NCBI GenBank assembly: GCA_002733135.1
Contig: NVUJ01000007.1
Location: forward strand, 37,247-95,215
DNA: 57,969 bases
Source: Cycloclasticus sp.
GTDB taxonomy: Bacteria > Pseudomonadota > Gammaproteobacteria > Methylococcales > Cycloclasticaceae
Direction: 5' to 3'
Each line of letters opens with the position of its first letter. Within the stretch, counting starts at the first letter, position 1. Shown piece by piece: positions 28,310 to 37,107 of the stretch. Below the pieces are notes generated by a model. That model was not told the origin of the DNA. It was given only the letters and a program-made list of their open reading frames with translations, and ran no database searches. The position numbers were made by a program, and so were the translations under genes.

Positions 28310-28897
28310 ATGACTATACGTTTGACATGGCTAGTTGCACTAATATTATGCGTTGTCAGTACAGTGCAAGCCAATGAATTTACTGCGGGACGCGATAAGA
28401 ATAGTGTTGAAGCGGTACAATCTTTAGAAGCGTACGCCAAATACAAAATGGGCCAATACGATGAGGCGCGTGAAATTTGGCTGATGCTGGCGGAGAAAAA
28501 CAACACCTCTGCGTTCATTAACTTGGCTAATTTATATGAACAAGGGCAAGGCACCAAACGTGACCTTAAACAATCGATTGTGTGGTTAAGAAAAGCAGCA
28601 GAGGTTGGTGATGCTAGAGGCCAGTACCAGCTTGGTATGGCTTATGAAAAAGGCTTAGGTGTTGAGCGAGACCTTCAACAAGCAGCACTCTGGCTTGAAA
28701 AAGCAGCTGAACAAGGCGACGGAACAGCGCAATTCAACTTAGGTGTGATGTTGGCAACAAACTTTGGAAAAGGTGTGATGACGAGCTCAAAAGAACAACG
28801 TGATGAAGCGGTACATTGGCTAACTAAAGCTAAGGAAAATGACGTTGAAGATGCTGAAGAGTTTCTAACCTTATTATCAACACTAGAAACCAGTTAA
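28310..28897 (+). CDS. Secreted Sel1-repeat (SLR) protein
   Basis: A 195-residue protein with a Sec signal peptide (cleavage after VQA near residue 22). At least three Sel1-like repeats follow between about residues 60 and 165, recognisable by LANLYEQGQGTKRDLKQSI, LGMAYEKGLGVERDL and LGVMLATNFGKGV. Sel1 repeats form superhelical protein-binding surfaces. It begins one base after the ctaB stop and is followed 21 bases later by a retropepsin-like protease; the pair may share a periplasmic role, which I cannot define. Confidence 0.85.
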   Translation: MTIRLTWLVALILCVVSTVQANEFTAGRDKNSVEAVQSLEAYAKYKMGQYDEAREIWLMLAEKNNTSAFINLANLYEQGQGTKRDLKQSIVWLRKAAEVGDARGQYQLGMAYEKGLGVERDLQQAALWLEKAAEQGDGTAQFNLGVMLATNFGKGVMTSSKEQRDEAVHWLTKAKENDVEDAEEFLTLLSTLETS

Positions 28898-28918
28898 CTT
28901 TTCCGGTATTTGTTGTAA

Positions 28919-29452
28919 ATGAAACAGGTTGGGCCGAACAAAAAAATTTCAAAAATGATGGTATCACTGGCTTGGGTTGGTTTTCTAGCCATGCTGGTTA
29001 TTGGTTTTGATCGTTATTTGGGACAGCAAGCCAATCCAAATGAGAGTCCTGAAGTGACGTATGCTTCAGATGGCGCTGCGGAAGTTAAGCTAGCTCAAAA
29101 TAAGCAAGGGCACTATATTGCAAATGGCCAGTTAAATGATCATTGGGTAACGTTCGTATTGGATACAGGTGCTACTAATATTAGTATTCCAGCTAAAGTG
29201 GCGCAGAGAATGGGGTTGACTAAAGGTAACCCAGAAAGAACTCGCACAGCCAATGGAGATATTGTTGTGTATCGAGTTATTTTGGGTTCGGTAACGTTGG
29301 GTGCTATAAAATTAAACAATGTGAAGGCCCATATCAACCCACACATGAGTGGAGAAGCCGTTCTGCTAGGAATGAGTTTTTTGAAACATGTTGAAATGGC
29401 CCAAAAAGATAAGCAATTGACGTTACGGCTTAAACCTAGAGCATCTCAGTAA
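28919..29452 (+). CDS. Retropepsin-like aspartic protease, membrane anchored
   Basis: A 177-residue protein with an N-terminal membrane anchor (residues ~13-32) and a periplasmic aspartic-protease domain of the single-domain, dimer-forming type. The active-site motif FVLDTGATNISIP is near residue 80, and LLGMSFLKHVE near the C-terminus is the second conserved element (clan AA, TIGR02281-like). Proteins of this type are common in proteobacteria with unclear substrates. The ribosome binding site is weak. A possible hairpin follows the stop. Confidence 0.88.
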   Translation: MKQVGPNKKISKMMVSLAWVGFLAMLVIGFDRYLGQQANPNESPEVTYASDGAAEVKLAQNKQGHYIANGQLNDHWVTFVLDTGATNISIPAKVAQRMGLTKGNPERTRTANGDIVVYRVILGSVTLGAIKLNNVKAHINPHMSGEAVLLGMSFLKHVEMAQKDKQLTLRLKPRASQ

Positions 29453-29453
29453 G

Positions 29454-29481
29454 TTAGAGTTTAAGCAGGGTTAAACTCTAA
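29454..29481. terminator. Possible terminator hairpin between the convergent protease gene and rpoH
   Basis: A perfect ten-base inverted repeat (TTAGAGTTTA/TAAACTCTAA, eight-base loop) covers the gene junction and the last codons of rpoH. Neither side has a good T run, so termination is only possible, not clear. Confidence 0.4.
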
Positions 29482-30330
29482 TAACTCTTGTTTAACCCTA
29501 TTCATCGCATTTTTTTCGAGTTGACGAATACGTTCAGCAGATACTTCGTATTTGTCCGCCAATTCATGTAGGGTTGATTTCTTATCACTCAACCAACGCT
29601 CGGCGAGAATATTTCTACTGCGTTCATCTAAACGATTAAGAGCAGAGTGTAATTGACGCTCATGGTGCGATTTTTCGCTAAGGTTTTCAATAAGGCGAGC
29701 AGGATCGTGCTCTTCTTTAGTGACAAACGTCGCGGGTGTATGCACGAGTTCATCAGAGTCAGTATTATCATCTTGGTGACCATCAAAGGCCATATCAAAA
29801 TTACTCAGGCGCTTTTCCATTTCATACACGGCAGACTTATCAACACCCAAATCTTGAGCAATAGCGTCGGCTTCATTTTCGTTTAGCCAAGAGAGGTTTT
29901 TCTTTTGTTTTCTTAGGTTGAAGAACAACTTTCGTTGTGCTTTTGTAGTCGCTATTTTCACAATACGCCAATTTTTAATCACGTATTCATGGATTTCAGA
30001 TTTAATCCAATGCACTGCGTAGGATACTAATCGCACGCCTACCTCAGGGTCAAAACGTTTAACTGCTTTCATCAGACCGATGCTGCCTTCTTGAATTAAG
30101 TCTGGTAACGCTAGGCCATAACCACTATAGCTTCTGGCGATATGAATAACATAACGCATATGGGATAAGACAAGCGTACGAGCGGCTTCTAGGTCATTAT
30201 CATCTCGTAGGCGTCGCGCTAACTCTCTTTCTTGCTCTGCCGTCAAGGCAGGCGCAGAAGAAACAGACGCGATGTACGCATCTAGTGAACCTGCAGATAA
30301 ATTCATAGGTATTGCTAAAGCTTGTGTCAT
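29461..30330 (-). CDS. rpoH: RNA polymerase sigma-32 (heat-shock sigma factor)
   Basis: A 289-residue sigma factor that directs transcription of chaperone and protease genes. Region 2 has DLIQEGSIGLMKAVKRFD; the RpoH box QRKLFFNLRKQKK at 132-144 is diagnostic and separates it from other sigma factors. Region 4 ends with a DNA-binding helix (YEVSAERIRQLEKNAMNRV). GGAAGG lies six bases before the ATG. It is downstream of ftsYEX, as in E. coli, but its own promoter overlaps a perfect CIRCE element, so HrcA control of its transcription is predicted in addition to any post-transcriptional control. Confidence 0.98.
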   Translation of the reverse strand: MTQALAIPMNLSAGSLDAYIASVSSAPALTAEQERELARRLRDDNDLEAARTLVLSHMRYVIHIARSYSGYGLALPDLIQEGSIGLMKAVKRFDPEVGVRLVSYAVHWIKSEIHEYVIKNWRIVKIATTKAQRKLFFNLRKQKKNLSWLNENEADAIAQDLGVDKSAVYEMEKRLSNFDMAFDGHQDDNTDSDELVHTPATFVTKEEHDPARLIENLSEKSHHERQLHSALNRLDERSRNILAERWLSDKKSTLHELADKYEVSAERIRQLEKNAMNRVKQELLEFNPA

Positions 30331-30362
30331 TTCTTACCTTCCATAAACATGCCGCGAATATC

Positions 30363-30389
30363 TTAGCACTCGCTATATAAGAGTGCTAA
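30363..30389. promoter_or_regulatory. CIRCE operator (HrcA binding site) upstream of rpoH
   Basis: The sequence reads TTAGCACTC, nine bases, then GAGTGCTAA: a perfect match to the CIRCE consensus in both arms and spacer. It lies 33-59 bases before the rpoH ATG and touches the last base of a TATAAT -10 box, so bound HrcA would cover the transcription start. CIRCE normally precedes groESL, hrcA or dnaK operons; none is in this window. Confidence 0.95.
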
Positions 30390-30418
30390 TTATAGCAAAA
30401 GTTCAGATTCAGTGTAAC
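30389..30418 (-). promoter_or_regulatory. Sigma-70-type promoter of rpoH
   Basis: On the minus strand GTTACA (30418-30413, 4/6 match) is followed after 18 bases by a consensus TATAAT (30394-30389). The start of transcription would fall inside the CIRCE element, making a classic repressor-over-promoter layout. Confidence 0.7.
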
Positions 30419-30427
30419 TAGTGGTTA

Positions 30428-31387
30428 TTAGCTTTCTAGCTCAGACAAATAACGGCTAACAACAACCCATGATCCGACTATTCCCAGCAGTATCGAAAAC
30501 AAAATCCACAGCAGCGCGTGGCTTAAAGGCATTAGTTGTAGGCTAAAGGAACTATTGTATAGAGAAGCTAATGAGCTGGTTGGTCCATCAATTAACAACA
30601 CCGATAGATTGACTAATAGACAGGCAAAAATACCACCCAGCAAGCCATACCAAAACCCGCTGTAGATAAAAGGCCGCATGATAAATGAGCGCGTTGCACC
30701 GACTAAACGGGTGATGTCGATCTCATCACGACGGTTTTGCAGTTCTAATCGGATGGTATTGCTAACAATTAGTAACACCGCAAAGCCCAGTAGAATAGTA
30801 ATTAAGCTAACTCCACGTTGGGCAATACTGAGAATGCCGTTTAAACGCTCAAGCCAACCCATGTCCATTTGTACGAGCTGTATGTTTTGACGTTGCTTGA
30901 GTTCGTTAACCAACGATTCGAGAGCCATTGGGTTATTAAAAGTCTCACTGGGTGTGATTTGAATAACGTGCGGTAATGGGTTTTTTCCAAGCGAACTGAT
31001 GGCGGAACCAAAACCACTATATTGGCGAAACTCATCTAAAGCCTGTTGTTTATTAATTAACAAGGCATGGTGGATTTTGCTGTCTGCTTGCAACGACTCA
31101 GCCAACGCATCTGCCTCGCCAAGGGTGACGTTATTTTTCAAAAATAATGAAATATTATTGTTTAAATCAATTTGGCCGCTTAATGAATGTAGATTATTGA
31201 TGGATACCAACAGGCCAGAAGGTAATGATAGTGTGATAGCAATAACTGCGACAGTCATCATAAAATTAAACGGTGCTCGTGAGAAACGACCAAGGCTGGC
31301 GAAAAATGTATGTAGATGAATCAGCGCATAAGAGCGCAGGCTACCCCGAGCTGTAGGTTTATGAATATTACTGCGACGACTAGCCAC
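30428..31387 (-). CDS. ftsX: Cell division protein FtsX
   Basis: A 319-residue membrane protein with four helices (about residues 43-63, 193-213, 243-268 and 288-312) and a periplasmic loop after the first. With FtsE it forms an ABC-type complex that controls cell-wall hydrolases at the septum. FMMTVAVIAITLSLPSG and EIDITRLVGATRSFIMRPF are family features. The start is GTG, overlapping the ftsE stop by eight bases. It ends 38 bases before the rpoH promoter's -35 region begins to be used by rpoH. Confidence 0.96.
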   Translation of the reverse strand: MASRRSNIHKPTARGSLRSYALIHLHTFFASLGRFSRAPFNFMMTVAVIAITLSLPSGLLVSINNLHSLSGQIDLNNNISLFLKNNVTLGEADALAESLQADSKIHHALLINKQQALDEFRQYSGFGSAISSLGKNPLPHVIQITPSETFNNPMALESLVNELKQRQNIQLVQMDMGWLERLNGILSIAQRGVSLITILLGFAVLLIVSNTIRLELQNRRDEIDITRLVGATRSFIMRPFIYSGFWYGLLGGIFACLLVNLSVLLIDGPTSSLASLYNSSFSLQLMPLSHALLWILFSILLGIVGSWVVVSRYLSELES

Positions 31388-32042
31388 GGTTGTTCACCAA
31401 TTCGCCCTGAGATAATTCAAGGGTTCTATAACCCATGCGTTGAATCAATGAAATATCGTGACTGGCAATTAGCACTGTCACGCCCACTTGGTTGAATTGT
31501 TCAAATAAACCCATAATTTCGGCGGATAGTTCAGGGTCTAAGTTACCAGTGGGTTCGTCCGCAAGAATCATGGGTGGTCTATTAACGACGGCTCTAGCGA
31601 TGCCAATTCTTTGTTGTTCACCTCCAGACAAAGTGATGGGGTAGCGTTGCTCTTTACCAAGTAAGCCAACTTTATCTAGTGATGCGCGAACGCGGCGCTT
31701 AATTTCATGACGGTCAAAGCCAGCAATTATCAAAGGTAGGGCGACGTTATCAAAAACAGTGTGGTCGTGCAGTAGGCGGTGATCTTGAAAAATCATACCA
31801 ATTTTTCGACGCGCATAAGGCACGAGCCTTTGGGATATGCGGCCAATGTTTTGATTATCAAGCATCACTTGGCCTTGCGTACTGCGCTCAAGTACGGCAA
31901 TGAGTTTAAGCAAGGTGCTTTTACCGGCACCAGAATGGCCGGTTAAGAAAGCCATTTCACCATTTTGTAATTCAAAACTGACATTCTTCAATGCATCAGC
32001 ACCACCATGGTATCGTTTGCTAACGTTAAGAAGTTGAAGCAT
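31380..32042 (-). CDS. ftsE: Cell division ATP-binding protein FtsE
   Basis: A 220-residue ABC ATPase and partner of FtsX at the division site. Walker A GHSGAGKST, signature LSGGEQQR and Walker B MILADEPTGNLDPE are intact. The length matches E. coli FtsE (222). It starts five bases after the ftsY stop and overlaps ftsX, the conserved ftsYEX operon. Confidence 0.98.
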   Translation of the reverse strand: MLQLLNVSKRYHGGADALKNVSFELQNGEMAFLTGHSGAGKSTLLKLIAVLERSTQGQVMLDNQNIGRISQRLVPYARRKIGMIFQDHRLLHDHTVFDNVALPLIIAGFDRHEIKRRVRASLDKVGLLGKEQRYPITLSGGEQQRIGIARAVVNRPPMILADEPTGNLDPELSAEIMGLFEQFNQVGVTVLIASHDISLIQRMGYRTLELSQGELVNNRG

Positions 32043-32047
32043 GGTGC

Positions 32048-33046
32048 TTAGTCAGCCTCGTTGGGTTGCTCAAATAATGCCTGAGTGAAATCTTGTGCAT
32101 TAAACTCGCGCAAGTCATCAATCCCTTCACCAATACCAATAAAGCGAATGGGTAGATTAAATTGTTTGGCGATGGCGAAAATAATGCCACCTTTAGCCGT
32201 GCCGTCCAGTTTTGTCAGCGTAATACCGGTGAGCGGTGTCGCCTCATTAAAATGTTTTGTTTGCGCGAGTGCGTTTTGCCCAGTGCCGCTATCAATGACG
32301 AGCATGACCTCATGCGGAGCGTTGTCGTCTATTTTTTTAATCACTCGGTTAATTTTACTGAGCTCGTTCATTAAGTTTGTTTGCGTGTGTAAACGGCCAG
32401 CGGTGTCGGCGAGTAGTACATCTATGTTACGTGCGCGGGCTTTTTCAAATGCATCATAAATAACAGAAGCAGAGTCAGCGCCTGTATGTTGAGCCACAAC
32501 GTCAATATCGTTGCGTTTACCCCATTCTTGCAGCTGCTCAATAGCGGCGGCTCGAAAGGTGTCTCCGGCGGCGAGCATGACGCTTTTACCTTCAGCTTGC
32601 AGGCGTTTTGCTAATTTACCAATGGTGGTCGTTTTGCCCATGCCATTAACACCTACAACCAGTATGACGAAGGGCCTGTCAGTTTTTGGGATGGTTAATG
32701 GTTGTTGGTTGAGCTCTAAAATAGCGAGCATCTCTTGGTGTAATGCGGCGGTTAGAGCTTGTGGGTCAGAAAGCTGTTTACGCGCAACACGTTCAGTTAG
32801 TTGGCCGATGATGTGTTGGGTGGCTTCCATACCAACATCAGCAGATAGAAGAATCATCTCAAGTTCTTCCAATAAGTCGTCATCAATTTGTTTTTTACCA
32901 AGAAACAAATTACCTAAGTCGCCGGTTAAGCCACTGCGTGTTCTGGACAGTTGGCTTTTTAGCCGATCAAAGATACTTTCCTTTTTTTCTTCGACGGGTT
33001 GGTCAACGAGTGTTTCGGCCTTATTTTTTTTACCAAATCCAAGCAT
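32048..33046 (-). CDS. ftsY: Signal recognition particle receptor FtsY
   Basis: A 332-residue SRP GTPase that docks ribosome-nascent chains to the membrane. The G1 motif GVNGMGKTTT, DTAGRLHTQ and TKLDGTAKGG are intact in the NG domain. The acidic N-terminal A region is only about 35 residues, much shorter than in E. coli (497 residues total), which is common in other proteobacteria. First gene of the ftsYEX run, divergent from the M16 peptidase pair. Confidence 0.97.
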   Translation of the reverse strand: MLGFGKKNKAETLVDQPVEEKKESIFDRLKSQLSRTRSGLTGDLGNLFLGKKQIDDDLLEELEMILLSADVGMEATQHIIGQLTERVARKQLSDPQALTAALHQEMLAILELNQQPLTIPKTDRPFVILVVGVNGMGKTTTIGKLAKRLQAEGKSVMLAAGDTFRAAAIEQLQEWGKRNDIDVVAQHTGADSASVIYDAFEKARARNIDVLLADTAGRLHTQTNLMNELSKINRVIKKIDDNAPHEVMLVIDSGTGQNALAQTKHFNEATPLTGITLTKLDGTAKGGIIFAIAKQFNLPIRFIGIGEGIDDLREFNAQDFTQALFEQPNEAD

Positions 33047-33119
33047 GATATTGTGTTTTTTTGTGGGCGCTAACGTAAAATGCCCATTTTAATACGGTTA
33101 ATGGTTAAGTGAGAACACG

Positions 33120-34490
33120 ATGAAAAAGCGATTAGTGTTATTTTTTATTCTCAATATTTTCTTTGTACTAACGGCGTTTGCCTCGTCAGAAAATCAAGCC
33201 ACTATGGTACACCAAAAAGTGCTAAAAAATGGCTTAAAAGTATTGGTAAAAGAAGACCGTAGAGCACCGGTTATGGTGTCACAGGTTTGGTATAAAGTAG
33301 GGGCCAGTTACGAATATGATGGCATTACAGGGCTGTCACACGTTCTTGAACACATGATGTTTCAAGGGACTGAAAATTTGGCACCTGGTGAGTTTTCAAA
33401 AATAATTGCTGAAAATGGTGGGCGTGAAAACGCATTTACGGGTGCTGATTACACAGCGTATTTTCAAACTATGGAGGCATCTCGATTAGACGTCAGTATG
33501 AGGTTGGAATCAGAGCGGATGCATCGGTTGAATTTGCAAGAAAAAGAGTTCGTTAAGGAGCTGCAAGTCGTGATGGAAGAGCGACGCTTACGCACAGAAG
33601 ACAAACCTCAAGGCCAAACGTACGAATACTTTAAGGCATTAGCGTATACCAGTAGTCCCTATAGGAATCCGATTATTGGTTGGATGCAAGACCTTGAAGA
33701 TATGAAATTGGCTGATTTAGCCGTTTGGTACAAGCGTTGGTACGCACCGAATAACGCGACGTTAGTCGTCGCCGGTGATGTCAAAGCAGCCAACGTATTT
33801 AAATTGGCAGAGCAGTACTTTGCTGATATTCCTATGGTTAAATTTGAAGCGGTTAAAAAAAGAATAGAGGTGCCTCAACTGGGCATAAGACGGGCCATTG
33901 TTAAACAAAAAGCAAAGGCACCGTATATCTTAATGGGCTACAAAGTGCCGGTGTTAAATTCAACCAAAAACGAACAAGACGTGTATGCGCTTGAAGTGTT
34001 ATCAGGCATATTGAGCAGCGGAGGTAGTTCTCGCCTAGCATCAAATTTAATTCGCGGCACACAAGTAGCCGCAAGTGTAAGCGCAGGTTATGACATGAAT
34101 GCACGTCTACCCACCTTATTTATGTTTGATGGTATTCCGGCAGAAGGTAAAACAGCGCAGGAACTTGAAACGGCTATCATCGAGCAAATTAACCAATTAC
34201 AAAACGCTGTTGTAGAGACTAAGGAGCTAGCGCGTATTAAAGCGCAAGTGGTAGCGTCCTCTGTTTATGAGAAAGACTCGAACTTTTATCAAGCGATGCA
34301 GTTAGGCATGTTGGAAACCGTGGGTGTGGGTTGGGAAAAAGAGTCAGAGTACGTTGATAAGGTCAAAGCAGTAACGGCGGAACAACTTCAAGCGGCGGCC
34401 AAAAAATACCTTATTGAAGATCATCTAACGGTCGTGCATATGCTCCCTCAGAGTGAAGGCGTTAAGCAGGAGGTGACCAGTGCGCAGTAA
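33120..34490 (+). CDS. Secreted M16 zinc peptidase, catalytic partner
   Basis: A 456-residue periplasmic protease with a signal peptide (residues ~1-22). The inverted zinc motif HVLEH is at residues 74-78, and the distal Glu lies in MRLESERM. The C-terminal half lacks the usual Arg-Tyr pair (it has SSRLASNLIRG without the Tyr context). The next gene has the reverse pattern, so the two proteins probably form one active heterodimer, as known for paired M16B proteins. ftsY-M16-M16-rsmD order is conserved in gammaproteobacteria. Confidence 0.93.
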   Translation: MKKRLVLFFILNIFFVLTAFASSENQATMVHQKVLKNGLKVLVKEDRRAPVMVSQVWYKVGASYEYDGITGLSHVLEHMMFQGTENLAPGEFSKIIAENGGRENAFTGADYTAYFQTMEASRLDVSMRLESERMHRLNLQEKEFVKELQVVMEERRLRTEDKPQGQTYEYFKALAYTSSPYRNPIIGWMQDLEDMKLADLAVWYKRWYAPNNATLVVAGDVKAANVFKLAEQYFADIPMVKFEAVKKRIEVPQLGIRRAIVKQKAKAPYILMGYKVPVLNSTKNEQDVYALEVLSGILSSGGSSRLASNLIRGTQVAASVSAGYDMNARLPTLFMFDGIPAEGKTAQELETAIIEQINQLQNAVVETKELARIKAQVVASSVYEKDSNFYQAMQLGMLETVGVGWEKESEYVDKVKAVTAEQLQAAAKKYLIEDHLTVVHMLPQSEGVKQEVTSAQ

Positions 34491-35796
34491 TCAACAAAGG
34501 CTAATGGGCTTGGTTTTATGTCTAGTAACGACAGTAAGTGTTGCCGTGCCCACTATTCAACATTGGAACACTAAGAACGGCGCAACGGTTTACTTTGTGC
34601 CAACACAGGGTTTACCCATATTGGATGTGCAATTGGTTTTCGATGCAGGAAGCGCACGAGACGGCGAAAAACTAGGCGTTGCGGCATTAACCGCTGCTGT
34701 GCTAAATGAAGGAGCTGGCGGCTTAACAGCGCAAGAAATAGCAGAACAACTGGAGAGTGTTGGTGCTCAGTTAGGCGTGTCAGCCTCTAGAGATTTTACG
34801 TCTATTTCGTATAGAAGCTTAACCGATGAACAAACGCTAGCAACCTCTTGGGCGGTATTTAAAAAAGTGCTGAACCAGCCATCATTCCCATTGAAAGAAT
34901 TTAAGCGGGTGAAACAAAATACGTTGTTAGGCATTAAGCGGCGCGAAGAATCTCCTGGCACATTAGCGCAATTGGCTTTGTATAAAGCGATGTTTAAAAA
35001 CCATCCCTATTCGAACGCTATTAAGGGAGAAGAGGCGTCAGTGAATGATATACACAAAGTAGACTTAAAGGCTTTTTATAAGCAATATTATGTGGCGAAA
35101 AACTTACTCGTCGTAGTGGTGGGCGGCATCAGTCGTGAACAAGCTGAACAGTTAACTAATGAGTTATTACTAGCGCTTCCATCAGGTAAAGAAGCCGAGC
35201 CTATCAAGCCAGTCGCTGATTTAAAACAAGCCGAAAACCTGCATCAAGAATACCCGTCACAACAAACGCATTTGATGTATGGCTTGCCTGTTTTAAAACA
35301 TAACGACGCCGACTATTTCGCCTTGTACGTGGGTAACCATATATTGGGTGGCAGTGGTTTTAGTTCGCGTATAGTCAAAGAGATTAGAGAAGAACGTGGG
35401 CTGGCTTACAGTGCGTATAGTTATTTTCACCCGATGGTTGAAAAAGGCCCGTTTTTAATGGGTTTACAAACGCGTAATGAAAAAGCAGCGGAAGCCTCAG
35501 CGGCGGTTAAAGGTTTATTAACAAGCTTCATTGAAGAGGGGCCCACAGAAAAAGAGCTAATCGCGTCAAAGAAAAACATCAGCGGTGGCTTCGCCTTAAA
35601 ATTGGATAGTAATAAGAAACTACTCGGCAACATAGTAAGTATTGTTGCCAGTGGTGCGCCTTTAGATTATTTGAATACCTACTTGCAGCGTATTGAGTTG
35701 GTTACTCGTAAGCAAATACAAAATGCTTTTAAGCGACGCGTGGATATGAATCAAATGGTGATGGTGACGGTTGGCCAAACGGCGACAGAAAAATAA
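34480..35796 (+). CDS. M16 peptidase-like protein, non-catalytic partner
   Basis: A 438-residue protein with a signal peptide (about residues 1-22). The place of the zinc motif reads GVAALTAAVLNEGA, without His or Glu ligands, so this subunit cannot bind zinc. It keeps the C-terminal substrate-binding element EERGLAYSAYSYF with the Arg-Tyr pair. This fits a dimer with the preceding gene, which it overlaps by 11 bases. A strong AGGAGG precedes its GTG start, giving efficient coupled translation. Confidence 0.93.
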   Translation: MRSNQQRLMGLVLCLVTTVSVAVPTIQHWNTKNGATVYFVPTQGLPILDVQLVFDAGSARDGEKLGVAALTAAVLNEGAGGLTAQEIAEQLESVGAQLGVSASRDFTSISYRSLTDEQTLATSWAVFKKVLNQPSFPLKEFKRVKQNTLLGIKRREESPGTLAQLALYKAMFKNHPYSNAIKGEEASVNDIHKVDLKAFYKQYYVAKNLLVVVVGGISREQAEQLTNELLLALPSGKEAEPIKPVADLKQAENLHQEYPSQQTHLMYGLPVLKHNDADYFALYVGNHILGGSGFSSRIVKEIREERGLAYSAYSYFHPMVEKGPFLMGLQTRNEKAAEASAAVKGLLTSFIEEGPTEKELIASKKNISGGFALKLDSNKKLLGNIVSIVASGAPLDYLNTYLQRIELVTRKQIQNAFKRRVDMNQMVMVTVGQTATEK

Positions 35797-35798
35797 AG

Positions 35799-36364
35799 GT
35801 GGCAGGTAAAGAAAACAAAGTTCGTATCATCGCAGGGCAATGGCGTGGACGAAAGCTTTCGTTTCCAACGGCGGATGGGTTAAGGCCAACCACAGACCCG
35901 ATCAGAGAAACATTATTTAGTTGGTTGCAAGCCTACTTACCATCTGTAAATTGTTTGGACTTATATGCAGGAAGTGGTGCTTTAGGGTTTGAGGCGGCGT
36001 CTAGAGGGGCGAGTCAGGTTGTGTTGGTTGAGAATAATCGTGATAGCGTTGCTTATTTGAATAAAAATAAAACGGCCTGTCAGGCAGATACGATTCAAAT
36101 AAAACACATGGATGTCTTAAGTTACCTTCAATCAACTAAAGGCTCATTGTTTGATGTGGTATTTTTAGACCCACCGTTTAGGGACAATAACTTAATAGAA
36201 TGCGTTGAAAAACTTGAGCAAAGCGGCTGTTTAGCAGATGATGCAGTTATCTACTTGGAATGTGAACGAAAATTAGATTTAAACTTTATGCCGGCCAATT
36301 GGCAGGAACATCGCAGTAAAACGCGTGGCCAAGTTAAATTTAGTCTCTACAAAAGAGAAAAACC

Positions 36365-36368
<4 letters not shown>
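35799..36368 (+). CDS. rsmD: 16S rRNA (guanine966-N2)-methyltransferase
   Basis: A 189-residue SAM methyltransferase acting on 16S rRNA in the 30S subunit. IAGQWRGRKL at the N-terminus, DLYAGSGALGFEAASRGA (SAM motif I) and the catalytic FLDPPF are typical. The start is GTG two bases after the M16 gene, with a weak ribosome binding site. ATGA overlap with coaD matches the conserved rsmD-coaD pair. Confidence 0.96.
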
Positions 36369-37106
<738 letters not shown>

Positions 37107-37107
<1 letters not shown>

